DNA of 64,000 bases. Origin: Treponema sp. (lineage in GTDB: Bacteria; Spirochaetota; Spirochaetia; Treponematales; Treponemataceae). Positions 7,965-16,355 of this stretch are shown piece after piece. The notes beneath the pieces were generated by a model. That model was not told where the DNA came from and did not search any database. It was given only the letters and a program-made list of their open reading frames with translations. Within the stretch, counting starts at the first letter, position 1. Every line of letters begins with the position of its first letter. The stretch covers positions 1-64,000 of the forward strand of contig JAFLSO010000001.1 of assembly GCA_022510925.1 (NCBI GenBank), written 5' to 3'. The position numbers and the translations under genes were made by a program.

Positions 7965-8531
7965 TCTCTCGTATGTGCGCAGGATGTTCTCCGCTGTGGT
8001 AAGCCGCGTCTGCCGCAAATCCATGCTCTGCTTCTCTATGTAGTGCTGTGCCTGAGGCTCCGTCATTTTAAGCACCTGCACCAGAATCAGCTTGGCCCTG
8101 TCCACCGTTCGTATCTCCTCAATCTTTCTCTGGAGCTTCTGGTTCTCATCCTCCAGGCGCAGCACGCGTTTCCTGCTTGCCGTAAGAAGCTTTGCCGCCT
8201 GATAGAAAAAATCAGGGCTTATGGGCTTGGGCAGCGCGAACACTCCGTACTCCTCCACTTTAAGGCTCACGTCGAATATGCTCTGCGCGTCCACCATCAG
8301 CATTATTCCAGCCGTGGTTTTCTCCGCGGCGCTTATTGCGAACTCTATTCCGGTCTCATCTTTCAGGGGGCTGTCTATTATAATCAGCTCAAAGTCACAG
8401 TCAGTTATGTACCGTCTGCCCTCCGACCCGTTCTGTACGGCCACAATGCGCCCTATGCTTTCGCCACGCATAAGGTCCGAGAGCATGAGCATGGTGGAGC
8501 TTGTGTTGCTTGCTATAAGAACGCCGTCCAT
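7962..8531 (-). CDS. ANTAR-domain response regulator (AmiR/NasR-type antiterminator)
   Basis: 189 residues. The N-terminal half is a receiver-like fold (FELIIIDSPLKDE at the phosphoacceptor position, ALPKPISPD at the end); the C-terminal ~55 residues (VDRAKLILVQVLKMTEPQAQ, then RLTTAENILRTYER) are an ANTAR RNA-binding domain, with a coiled-coil linker before it. Family members bind two-hairpin RNAs and prevent transcription termination, usually of nitrogen genes. Start ATG 8529-8531 lies 2 nt after the glnA stop with AGGG inside the glnA end, so glnA and this gene are one operon. No cognate kinase is nearby. The asnB leader downstream is the obvious candidate target. Confidence 0.88.
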   Translation of the reverse strand: MDGVLIASNTSSTMLMLSDLMRGESIGRIVAVQNGSEGRRYITDCDFELIIIDSPLKDETGIEFAISAAEKTTAGIMLMVDAQSIFDVSLKVEEYGVFALPKPISPDFFYQAAKLLTASRKRVLRLEDENQKLQRKIEEIRTVDRAKLILVQVLKMTEPQAQHYIEKQSMDLRQTRLTTAENILRTYER

Positions 8532-8533
8532 TT

Positions 8534-9886
8534 TCAGTCCCTTACAAGCCCCTCTATGGCATATAAATCTGACCAGCATATATCGCCGGCATTGTCTTTG
8601 TTAAGAATGTCCGATGAGAAAGTGAATGCGGCTTTTTTCTCTGCGGCATACGCCTGCACCAGTTTTTCCGGCAGGACTGATTTTATAAAATCGCTTTCCT
8701 CGGATATCTCCAGTGCCTCCTTTAAAGAGCGCGGAAGCCTCTCCAGTTTCTCCACGGAGGCCCTGTCCTCCGCTGAAAGATTCTCCGTGTCGAATAAATT
8801 CAAGTCGCACGCGGGCGAAAGCGGCATGTTCTGTTTCACGCCGTCCATGCCCGCGCTTATGATGAGCGCCAGCGCCGCATACTGATTGCACGTGGGGTCC
8901 GGGGAGCGCAGCTCCACGCGCTTGGTGTCGCCATACGCCGCGGGAACCCTTATCAGCTGGCTGCGGTTCTGCCTGGACCAGCTCACATGGCCCGGTGCCT
9001 CGAACTGGCCCAGCCGCAAATAAGAAGAGGGCCATGGGTTCAGGAACGCCGTCATCTCGCGCGCCCTGGAAAGGATGCCCGCCACAAAGGAGTCCGCCTC
9101 AGGGCTTTCTGCCTCAAAGAGATTTTTTCCGTCCTTGTAAAGGGACAGGTTTATGTGGAGCCCGCTTCCGGCCTTGTGGTGCAGGGGCTTGGGCGCGAAA
9201 GTGGCAAATAGGCCGTCCTGCGCCGCCATGGTACGCACCGTGTTTTTAAATGTGGCCAGATTGTCCGCGGCTTTTAAAGCACCTGCGTATTTAAAGTCTA
9301 TCTCGTTTTGTCCGGGACCTGTCTCGTGATGGCTTGTCTCGGGCTCTATGCCCATCTGCTCCAGCGCCAGGATAATGTCGCGCCTTACGTTCTCTCCTTT
9401 GTCTTTGGGGGCCAGGTCACAGTAAGTGGCGTTGTCATGAGGGCTTGTGAAGTCAGGCTCGCCGTTCTCGTCCAGTTTGAAAAGATAGAATTCGCACTCG
9501 GTCCCCACTTTCACGTCATAGCCAAGCTCCTCGGTTTTCTGCATGACGTTCTGAAGGATCAGCCTGGTGTCGCCTTTGAATGCCGTGCCGTCAGGATAGC
9601 GGATGGCGCAGTACATGCGGGCGACCCTTCCGTGCTGCGGTCTCCATGGAAGTACGGTTAAAGTCGCGGGGTCAGGAACAAGGAACAAGTCACTGCGCGC
9701 CGCATTCAGGAATCCCGGCACCGCGCTGGCGTCAAAGGAAATGCCTTCCGTGAACGCCCGCCGCAGGAGAGAGGGCTGGATAGAAATGCTTCGCAGGTTC
9801 CCGAAAATGTCAGTGAAAAAGAGTTTTATGAATTTAACGTCGTTCTCCCGCACATACTGAATGACTTCGTTTTGTGTGTAGTCCAT
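8534..9886 (-). CDS. glnA: Type I glutamine synthetase
   Basis: 450 residues; ATP-dependent ammonium assimilation onto glutamate in the cytosol. Visible motifs: GTECEFYLF (metal-binding), HHETGPGQNEIDFKY, GSGLHINLS, NRSQLIRVPA and VELRSPDPTCN. Length fits GSI-alpha, which lacks the 25-residue insert and the adenylylation loop; no NLY[DE]LP-type adenylylation site is visible, so control is more likely by feedback or transcription. Start at ATG 9884-9886, preceded by AGAGGTG four nt upstream. The regulator gene follows at once. Confidence 0.95.
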   Translation of the reverse strand: MDYTQNEVIQYVRENDVKFIKLFFTDIFGNLRSISIQPSLLRRAFTEGISFDASAVPGFLNAARSDLFLVPDPATLTVLPWRPQHGRVARMYCAIRYPDGTAFKGDTRLILQNVMQKTEELGYDVKVGTECEFYLFKLDENGEPDFTSPHDNATYCDLAPKDKGENVRRDIILALEQMGIEPETSHHETGPGQNEIDFKYAGALKAADNLATFKNTVRTMAAQDGLFATFAPKPLHHKAGSGLHINLSLYKDGKNLFEAESPEADSFVAGILSRAREMTAFLNPWPSSYLRLGQFEAPGHVSWSRQNRSQLIRVPAAYGDTKRVELRSPDPTCNQYAALALIISAGMDGVKQNMPLSPACDLNLFDTENLSAEDRASVEKLERLPRSLKEALEISEESDFIKSVLPEKLVQAYAAEKKAAFTFSSDILNKDNAGDICWSDLYAIEGLVRD

Positions 9887-9906
9887 GGAACACCTCTTGT
9901 GCGGAA

Positions 9907-9936
9907 AGTTTACCATTAGCGGGGGTTATAAGTCAA
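9907..9936 (-). promoter_or_regulatory. glnA promoter
   Basis: Minus strand: TTGACT (9931-9936), 18-bp spacer, TAAACT (9907-9912). Start would fall near 9900, leaving about 15 nt of leader, too short for an attenuator; the ANTAR protein is therefore unlikely to act on glnA itself. Confidence 0.5.
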
Positions 9937-9947
9937 ACGTAATGCCA

Positions 9948-9976
9948 TTGCTAGATTCCCGGAATGGCACTATAAT
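9948..9976 (+). promoter_or_regulatory. Promoter of the YesN-type regulator gene
   Basis: TTGCTA (9948-9953), 17-bp spacer, perfect TATAAT (9971-9976). The ATG is at 9984, 7 nt after the -10 box, so the transcript should start at or next to the A of ATG. It is back-to-back with the glnA promoter. Confidence 0.7.
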
Positions 9977-9983
9977 TAAGAGA

Positions 9984-11213
9984 ATGTACAGCGTTTTTTT
10001 AGTCGATGACGAGCATATAGTCCTGGAAGGAATACGCAACAAAATGGACTGGGAGAATTCACAGTTCACTTTTGCGGGCGAGGCCAGCGACGGGGAGCTC
10101 GCGCTCTCCATGATTCAAGAGGTTAAGCCCGACATCCTTATAACTGACATAAAAATGCCTTTCATGGACGGGCTTGAGCTTTCCCGCATACTGAAAAAAA
10201 TCCAGCCGTGGATACGCATAATAATTCTTTCCGGGCATGATGAATTTGAGTACGCGCAGAGGGCCATATCCATAGGCGTGGAGGACTATATCCTTAAGCC
10301 GTTCACTCATGAGGAGCTTTTAAAAAGCCTTGAGAAAGTGGCGGCGCGCATAGAGAAGGATCGTCTCTACACCCAGGAGGTCCGCTCCCAGAATCTGCTG
10401 ATAAGAAACAAATTTCTTACGGAGCTGGTTTTCGGAACACAGGATGCCGCGCAGACGATGAAGCAGGCGCAGAACCTGGGACTGAATTTCATATCCCGCT
10501 TTTACAAGGTAATCTGCACGTCGCTTTATTCTGAGCAGGAGCCTGAGTACAGGACTGCCGGCTCCGTGCTGCAGTCGCTGGAGAAAAACCGAGGCGACGT
10601 ATTTCTGTTTTTCAGCTCGCCCGCATGCCTGGTGTCTATCTTGCTTGGAAACTCGGAGGCGGATTTGGACGAGGAGTCATACAACGTGGCGCAGGCGCTG
10701 AACCATCTGTTTGAGCAGAAATTCTCCTGCGTAGTTGTGAGCGCGATAGGAAAGACAGTGGAGCATGTCTCGAACATCACGGCGTCTTACAAGGACGCGA
10801 CCGATATCCTGCAATCCGCGGAGCAGAATTCACAGAACAGAAAAAGCTGCATACTGGACTCAGAGATTCTGGAGAAAGAGAAAGTTCAGGGTAAGTATGC
10901 GGAGGTTATAGCGGCCGCTAAGGATTACATCGCCAGGAATTACGCCAGCCAGGATATAAGCCTTAGCTCGGTGGCGGAATGCGTGCATTTAAGCCCCAAT
11001 CATTTCAGCACAATCTTCTCGCAGGAATACGGAACCACTTTCATAGAGTATCTTACGCGGGTGCGCATAGAGGCGGCCAAAAAACTTCTGCGGGAGACGG
11101 ACATGAAAGGTTCAGACATAGCGTTTGAGTGCGGCTTTAACGACCCTCATTATTTCAGCTTTATTTTCAAGAAGACTGTGGGAATCTCTCCCCGCGAGTA
11201 TAAAAGCCAGTAG
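9984..11213 (+). CDS. Response regulator with AraC-type output (YesN family)
   Basis: 409 residues. Receiver domain 1-120 with acidic pocket VDDEH, phosphoacceptor ILITDIKMPFMDG and lysine in YILKPF; a variable middle of ~170 residues; and a C-terminal double HTH (ISLSSVAECVHLSPNHFSTI and GSDIAFECGFNDPHYFSFIF, then VGISPREYK). Members usually pair with a YesM-type membrane kinase and activate sugar-uptake genes. No kinase is adjacent. It points toward the ytf-type sugar operon on the opposite strand, a plausible but unproven target. ATG 9984 was chosen over upstream in-frame starts because the promoter lies between them. Confidence 0.88.
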   Translation: MYSVFLVDDEHIVLEGIRNKMDWENSQFTFAGEASDGELALSMIQEVKPDILITDIKMPFMDGLELSRILKKIQPWIRIIILSGHDEFEYAQRAISIGVEDYILKPFTHEELLKSLEKVAARIEKDRLYTQEVRSQNLLIRNKFLTELVFGTQDAAQTMKQAQNLGLNFISRFYKVICTSLYSEQEPEYRTAGSVLQSLEKNRGDVFLFFSSPACLVSILLGNSEADLDEESYNVAQALNHLFEQKFSCVVVSAIGKTVEHVSNITASYKDATDILQSAEQNSQNRKSCILDSEILEKEKVQGKYAEVIAAAKDYIARNYASQDISLSSVAECVHLSPNHFSTIFSQEYGTTFIEYLTRVRIEAAKKLLRETDMKGSDIAFECGFNDPHYFSFIFKKTVGISPREYKSQ

Positions 11214-11245
11214 CGTAAACAGTGCGGGCGGATTTTTATCCTGCA

Positions 11246-11276
11246 TAAAAAATCCCCGGAGAAGAGCCCCGGGGAT
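11246..11276 (-). terminator. Terminator after the sugar ABC operon
   Basis: Stem ATCCCCGG / CCGGGGAT (11252-11276) with a run of six T on the minus strand (11247-11252). It ends the sugar transport operon and also separates it from the convergent regulator gene. Confidence 0.8.
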
Positions 11277-11283
11277 GGAAAAG

Positions 11284-12345
11284 TTATTTTTTGCTTCTGT
11301 TTTTTAGTATCAGAATCACGCTTTGCAGCACTATGAAAATGCACAGTATCATGGAAAGTATGATTCTGTTCCACCATGATGAGAGCGTTCCCTGGAAACG
11401 TATGAGTGTCTCTATGGTGGCTTTTATAAGCACACCGAAGAACGTGCCCACTACAGTTCCCACGCCGCCTGTCAGCATGGTTCCTCCTATTACGGCAGAG
11501 GCGATGGCGTCCATCTCGAATCCTCGCGCCTGCTCCACGAAACCGCCGGTAGTGTTAAGGCAGAACAGAAGGCCCGCAAGGCTTGCCAGGAATCCCTCAA
11601 GCATGTAGGCGAAGAATTTATTCTTCTTGACGTTAATGCCCATAAGAAGGGCGCTCTGCTCGTTTCCGCCTATGGCGAACAGGTTCCGTCCGAAGCGCGT
11701 GAACTTAAGCACATACCAGACCGCAATCACCGCCACAAGCGCTATGAGCACGTTAGGATGCACGAAAAGCGGAACGCGTATTCCTCGCCGGTTCGTGGTG
11801 TAGCCCAGCACTACGTTGAAGTTCGCCAGTTTCAGGAAAGCCTTGTTCGTGATGGCTATGGTGTCAGCGCTTATGACCGCAGTGAGGCCGCGGCAGAAGA
11901 ACAGGCCCGCCAGTGTCACTATGAACGGCTGCAGCTCCATGTACGAGACTAGCCATCCCTGCCACGCGCCGAACACCACACCGAAGCACAGGACTATGAG
12001 TATGGCGATTCCTGACGGTATGCTCATGCGTTCCATTCCGTATGCCAGAATCATGCACACAAGGCCCACCACGGAGCCCACGGAAATGTCTATGCCGCCC
12101 GTAATCATTACAAGCGTCATTCCGCTGGCCGCCACCAGAAGTCCCGCATTGTCTATGAACATGTTCAGGAATGTCTGGAAATTTCCGAATCCGCGGCTCC
12201 GGTAGACAATCAGTCCCAGAAGGTACATCACTATGAAAAGACCTATGGTGACTATCAGCAAAAAGTTACTGGAGTCTATGCGTTTTCTTGCTGTAAGACG
12301 TGCCGTAAGCACTGTAAAGAAATTCTTTTCGTTTTTACCGCTCAT
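11284..12345 (-). CDS. yjfF: Sugar ABC transporter permease, YjfF type
   Basis: 353 residues, about nine hydrophobic segments, BPD_transp_2 family (RbsC/YjfF). Contains GGIDISVGSVVGLVCMI, ELQPFIVTLAGLF and GGTMLTGGVGTVVGT, the family's ATPase-contact and core motifs. Last gene of ytfQ-ytfR-ytfT-yjfF; its ATG overlaps the stop of the upstream permease as ATGA (12342-12345), implying translational coupling. In E. coli the orthologous system takes up galactofuranose; substrate here is inferred only from the binding protein. Confidence 0.88.
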   Translation of the reverse strand: MSGKNEKNFFTVLTARLTARKRIDSSNFLLIVTIGLFIVMYLLGLIVYRSRGFGNFQTFLNMFIDNAGLLVAASGMTLVMITGGIDISVGSVVGLVCMILAYGMERMSIPSGIAILIVLCFGVVFGAWQGWLVSYMELQPFIVTLAGLFFCRGLTAVISADTIAITNKAFLKLANFNVVLGYTTNRRGIRVPLFVHPNVLIALVAVIAVWYVLKFTRFGRNLFAIGGNEQSALLMGINVKKNKFFAYMLEGFLASLAGLLFCLNTTGGFVEQARGFEMDAIASAVIGGTMLTGGVGTVVGTFFGVLIKATIETLIRFQGTLSSWWNRIILSMILCIFIVLQSVILILKNRSKK

Positions 12346-13418
12346 TTTGCGACCACTCCTTTTTTTGCTTCCTCACGCTTAAGTTTTAACTGCGCGTACC
12401 ACTTTTTAAATGCCGGAGACTGGAACAGGACTATAAGAATCACCACTATGGCCTTGTACACCGGCAGCTGGTCCGCGGACACGCCTATGGCATAAAGGCT
12501 GGTCGTAAGGCACTGGATGGTTATGGCGCCTATTATGGAGCCCGCCATGTTGAATTTTCCGCCTCCCAGAGAGTTTCCTCCCAGCGCCACCGCCAGAATC
12601 GCGTCCATCTCCATGTTAAGGCCTATGTTGTTCGCGTCGCTTGAGTAAATGCGGCTTGATGCTATAAGGCCCGAGACTCCCGCGCTCAGTCCGCAGAACA
12701 CATAGCAGAAGAACATAATCAGCGTGGAATTTATTCCCACAAGGCGTCCCGCCTTAGGATTTATGCCCACAGTCTGCACGTATGTGGAGAGCGCCGTCTT
12801 TTTGAGAAGAAGCTGCGTCAGAAGCACGAACACTATGACTATGAAAATAGGAGTGGGGATGGGACAGCCGGGGATGAACCCGCCTATGGCCTTGAAGCTT
12901 TCCATGCGCACATAAAGGATTATGCCCGTGGCGTTCTCGTTGGAGCTTATGAGCTGGGCTATTCCGCGTCCTGCCGTGAACAGAATAAGCGTGGCCACCA
13001 TGGGCTGGATGTTAAGCTTGGCTACCAGAAGCCCGTTGAACGCTCCGCATGCCATGCCGCCCAGAAGCCCGCAGATTATGGCGAGCGCCGGTGCCATGGC
13101 GTAACCGTCGTAGCTTGAGCCCAGGAGCCGCACTATTATCGCGCCTGAGACCGCCATCACCGCGCCCACGGAAATGTCCGTTCCGCGTGATGATGCCACC
13201 ACCAGTGTCATGCCCACCGCGAGTATTATAAGCTCGCAGCTGCGGTTCAGTATGTCTATGATAAATCCGTATAGAACTCCGTTCTGTATGGACACTTTAA
13301 AAAACGTAGGCGTGATTATTACGTTCACAATCAGCATGATTATGAGCGCCGTTATGGGCAGGGCCAGCTGGCTTCTCATAATTTTTTTCGCAAAGGTTTT
13401 AAAATCTGTCTTAGCCAT
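12342..13418 (-). CDS. ytfT: Sugar ABC transporter permease, YtfT type
   Basis: 358 residues, BPD_transp_2 family with nine to ten membrane spans; SSRGTDISVGAVMAVSGAII and ALGGNSLGGGKFNMAGSIIG are the conserved family segments. Forms the heteromeric channel with the YjfF-type permease. Start ATG 13416-13418 is preceded by GGAGGTGA at ideal spacing and overlaps the end of the ATPase gene by 8 nt (ATGGCTAA). An alternative GTG three codons upstream sits inside the Shine-Dalgarno and is unlikely. Confidence 0.88.
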   Translation of the reverse strand: MAKTDFKTFAKKIMRSQLALPITALIIMLIVNVIITPTFFKVSIQNGVLYGFIIDILNRSCELIILAVGMTLVVASSRGTDISVGAVMAVSGAIIVRLLGSSYDGYAMAPALAIICGLLGGMACGAFNGLLVAKLNIQPMVATLILFTAGRGIAQLISSNENATGIILYVRMESFKAIGGFIPGCPIPTPIFIVIVFVLLTQLLLKKTALSTYVQTVGINPKAGRLVGINSTLIMFFCYVFCGLSAGVSGLIASSRIYSSDANNIGLNMEMDAILAVALGGNSLGGGKFNMAGSIIGAITIQCLTTSLYAIGVSADQLPVYKAIVVILIVLFQSPAFKKWYAQLKLKREEAKKGVVAK

Positions 13419-14934
13419 TTTTCTCACCTCCGGCTATAGCGGCCATAACATCGTGCTGGGTAAGATTGTTGTTCTCAAGCTCGCCCACCTTCGCTCCGTC
13501 ACGAAGCACGCACAGCCTGTTCACGGTACGCAGCATCTCCTCAATCTCTGAGCTTATGAACATTACTGTCATGCCCTCGCCTGCAAGCTGGACTATGAGC
13601 TTCTGAATCTCTGTCTTGGTGCCCACGTCTATGCCGCGCGTAGGCTCGTCCAGAATAAGGAAATCCGGGTTGGTCACAAGCCAGCGCCCTATGATGACTT
13701 TCTGCTGGTTTCCGCCGGAAAGCTGCTTTATAAGGGTCTCTGATGAGGGTGTCTTTATGTTCAGTGCCTTTATGTATTTTTCCGTGAGCTCTATCTGCTT
13801 GCTCATGGGGAGGAGCTTGAACACTCCGGTTTTTGCCTGCAGCGCTATCATCATGTTGTCGCGGATTGAGAGGTCCGCTATGATGCTTTCGGCCTTGCGG
13901 TCCTCGGGAAGATAAGCCATGCCGCGCTTTATGGAATCTATGGGAGCGTTCGCCTTAAGCGGAGCGCCGTTAAAGTCCAGGGTTCCTCCGTCAGGCCTGT
14001 CTGCGCCGTATATTGCCCTGGCCATCTCGCTCCGTCCTGAGCCCAGAAGTCCTGTGAGCCCCACTACCTCTCCTTTCTTTATGGTCACGTCAAAGGGCTT
14101 TATGGTTCCTGTGTGTGTCAGTGCCACTGCGCGTATAACCTCTGGCACGTCGCCGCCTGAGGATGCGCCCGTGTTGTGGTGGATGTTCTCCAAATCCTCC
14201 ACCTCATGCCCGAGCATGGCCTGCACCAGTTTAAGGCGCGGAAGCTCGCTTATAGTGTACTGCCCCTGCAGCGTGCCGTTCCTCAGGACGGTGATTTTAT
14301 CGCACACGGCGTACACCTGCTCCAGGAAGTGCGTCACGAATATTATGCCCACGCCCCTCTCTTTCAGAGAATTCATCACCTTAAAGAGATTGTCCACCTC
14401 GTGGTCGTCCAGGGAGCTTGTGGGCTCGTCCAGAATAAGGACCTTGCAGTTGAAATTCACCGCGCGCGCTATGGCGACCATCTGCTGTATCGCCACGGAA
14501 TACTCTCCCAGCGAGCGCGTCACATCTATGTTATCAAGACCCACGTTTCCTAACGCCTCGCGGGCCTCTTTATTCATACGTTTCCAGTTTACGGCGCCTA
14601 TCTTATTAAGAGGCTCGTGTCCCGCAAAAATGTTCTCGGCCACTGATATGTTCGTGCACAGGTTCACCTCCTGGAACACCGTGCTTATGCCGTTTGCCTG
14701 CGCCTCCTCAGGCGAGCGGTTGTTTATCTCTTTTCCCTCAAGAAATATTGTGCCCGAGTCGCGCGTGTTAACGCCGTTAAGGCACTTTATGAGCGTGCTT
14801 TTTCCTGCGCCGTTCTCGCCCATAAGCGCGTGTATTTCGCCCGAGCACAGAGTAAAGTCTACGTTCTGCAGGGCCTTTACTCCGGGAAATGTCATGGAGA
14901 TATTTTTCATAGAAAGCAGAACTTCATTTTTCAT
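13411..14934 (-). CDS. ytfR: Sugar ABC transporter ATP-binding protein, YtfR type
   Basis: 507 residues with two ABC domains, as usual for monosaccharide importers. Domain 1: Walker A GENGAGKST, Walker B LILDEPTSSLD. Domain 2: degenerate Walker A GLLGSGRSE but perfect signature LSGGNQQK and LILDEPTRGID. The asymmetric pattern is normal for the MglA/RbsA/YtfR family. Start placed at ATG 14932-14934 (MKNEVLLSMKN); AAGGA lies about 11 nt upstream. Separated from the binding-protein gene by 162 nt containing a terminator-like hairpin, so it is probably made in smaller amounts. Confidence 0.9.
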   Translation of the reverse strand: MKNEVLLSMKNISMTFPGVKALQNVDFTLCSGEIHALMGENGAGKSTLIKCLNGVNTRDSGTIFLEGKEINNRSPEEAQANGISTVFQEVNLCTNISVAENIFAGHEPLNKIGAVNWKRMNKEAREALGNVGLDNIDVTRSLGEYSVAIQQMVAIARAVNFNCKVLILDEPTSSLDDHEVDNLFKVMNSLKERGVGIIFVTHFLEQVYAVCDKITVLRNGTLQGQYTISELPRLKLVQAMLGHEVEDLENIHHNTGASSGGDVPEVIRAVALTHTGTIKPFDVTIKKGEVVGLTGLLGSGRSEMARAIYGADRPDGGTLDFNGAPLKANAPIDSIKRGMAYLPEDRKAESIIADLSIRDNMMIALQAKTGVFKLLPMSKQIELTEKYIKALNIKTPSSETLIKQLSGGNQQKVIIGRWLVTNPDFLILDEPTRGIDVGTKTEIQKLIVQLAGEGMTVMFISSEIEEMLRTVNRLCVLRDGAKVGELENNNLTQHDVMAAIAGGEKNG

Positions 14935-15020
14935 CTGGTAATTTTTCCTTAGTACTCCAATTTTTATCACAGGGAAGCTTTAAATGCAAAATTTTTAAAA
15001 CGACCCGTCCGTTTTTACGC

Positions 15021-15061
15021 AAAAAAGCCGGAGCTAAACATCAGTGGTTTAAGGCTCCGGC
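15021..15061 (-). terminator. Intercistronic (partial) terminator between binding protein and ATPase genes
   Basis: Minus strand: GCCGGAGCC...GGCTCCGGC-type stem (arms 15053-15061 and 15027-15034) with an inner partly pairing loop, followed by six T (15021-15026). Its place inside a transport operon suggests partial readthrough that keeps the binding protein in excess. Confidence 0.75.
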
Positions 15062-15096
15062 CCTTTGTCTGCTAAGAGATACCTCTTAAGACTGAA

Positions 15097-16101
15097 TTAG
15101 TATTTGCGGGAGAGAAGCGCGTCCTTAGCCTTGATGGCGCCGCCGATTCCGTTCACGTCAAACACTTTCTCGTCCACGTACTGGATTTTGTCCACAGTTC
15201 CGCCTTTCTCAAGAATCTTGATGATCTCGTCTACGCGGGGACCGTGCAGCGGGTTGCATTCCACCGCGCAGTTGATTTCCTCAGAATTCAGCATGCGGTT
15301 GAATGACTCTTTAACGGCATCGAAGCAGATGACGATGATGTCTTTTCCGGGAACTTTACCCGCGGCCTTGATGGCGTCAATGGCGCCCCATGCCATGTTG
15401 TCGTTCTCGGCATACACCACGTCGATGTTATCATACTGCTTGAGCAGTGACTCCATGACTTCCTGACCCTTGGCCTGTGTGAACTCGCCGGTCTGCTTGG
15501 CAAGGAGCTTCCAGTTGGGATGAGCCTCAAGACCCTCGTCCAGGCCCTGTGTGCGTCCGATCTGTGCGGAGGCGCCGATGGTTCCCTGAAGGTCGATGAT
15601 GTTGATCGTGTCCTTGCTGCGGCCCTGGCTCTCAAGATAAGCCTCAAGCCAAGTAACTGCGTCGCGGCCCTCTTTCACGAAGTTTCCGCCAACCCAGCAC
15701 AGATAGAGACTGTCGTCAGACACTTTCATCTGGCGGTCAGAAAGAATGACGGGGATGCCGGCCGCTTTTGCCTCACCTAAAACCGTCTCCCATCCTGTCT
15801 CCACAACCGGAGCGACCACGATGTAGTCCACGTCCTGCTGGATGAAACTGCGGATTGCCTTGATCTGGTTCTCCTGCTTCTGCTGGGCATCGTCAAAAAT
15901 AAGCTTGTAGCCGTTTCCCGGGGTGAAAGTGGACTTGAAAGATTCTGTGTTCGCAAGGCGCCAGTCTGATTCCGCGCCTACCTGAGCATAGCCTACAGTG
16001 ATGAGTTTCTGCCCTGAGGCCGCTTTGTTCTTGTTGTTGCAGCCGGTAAGGGCCAATGCGGCCATAAGAACCGCACCAGTTAAAGCCATAACCTTTTTCA
16101 T
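15097..16101 (-). CDS. ytfQ: Sugar-binding lipoprotein of ABC transporter, YtfQ type
   Basis: 334 residues. Signal peptide with lipobox (ALALTGC, Cys at 21) then a periplasmic-binding fold. Close to E. coli YtfQ throughout: VGYAQVGAESDWR, QQKQENQIKAIRSFIQQ, VVAPVVETGWE, LQGTIGASAQIGR, KGQEVMESLL, PGKDI. YtfQ binds galactofuranose and some pyranoses, so uptake of galactofuranose or a related pentose/hexose is likely. GGAGG lies 7 nt before ATG 16099-16101. First gene of the operon; upstream 254 nt hold a perfect palindrome. Confidence 0.9.
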   Translation of the reverse strand: MKKVMALTGAVLMAALALTGCNNKNKAASGQKLITVGYAQVGAESDWRLANTESFKSTFTPGNGYKLIFDDAQQKQENQIKAIRSFIQQDVDYIVVAPVVETGWETVLGEAKAAGIPVILSDRQMKVSDDSLYLCWVGGNFVKEGRDAVTWLEAYLESQGRSKDTINIIDLQGTIGASAQIGRTQGLDEGLEAHPNWKLLAKQTGEFTQAKGQEVMESLLKQYDNIDVVYAENDNMAWGAIDAIKAAGKVPGKDIIVICFDAVKESFNRMLNSEEINCAVECNPLHGPRVDEIIKILEKGGTVDKIQYVDEKVFDVNGIGGAIKAKDALLSRKY

Positions 16102-16140
16102 ATAATATCCTCCTGAATCGGTTAATATAATTATGGTAAG

Positions 16141-16154
16141 GCTAAAATTTTAGC
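16141..16154. promoter_or_regulatory. Perfect palindrome upstream of the sugar operon
   Basis: GCTAAAATTTTAGC, a perfect 14-bp palindrome about 40 bp upstream of the ytfQ start in a very AT-rich region. Candidate operator. I could not assign a clear -35/-10 pair to the operon in this stretch. Confidence 0.35.
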
Positions 16155-16319
16155 GCGTACATGTATTTTTTTACGAATTTTTTATAATTTCTTTTGGAAT
16201 TTCTGCAGGAAGTTAAGAATTTTACGGATTAAAGTTTAAAATATTCCGAAAAATGCGCGGCAGACTTAAATTTAAAACAAGACCCGGGATTTTCCGGGAA
16301 GCCGCGGAGGCAAAATAAA

Positions 16320-16348
16320 TTGCACAGAAAAAAATAATCGGCTATATT
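16320..16348 (+). promoter_or_regulatory. Promoter of the M18 aminopeptidase gene
   Basis: TTGCAC (16320-16325), 17-bp spacer, TATATT (16343-16348). ATG follows 7 nt after the -10 box and there is no Shine-Dalgarno. Confidence 0.65.
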
Positions 16349-16355
16349 TATATTT

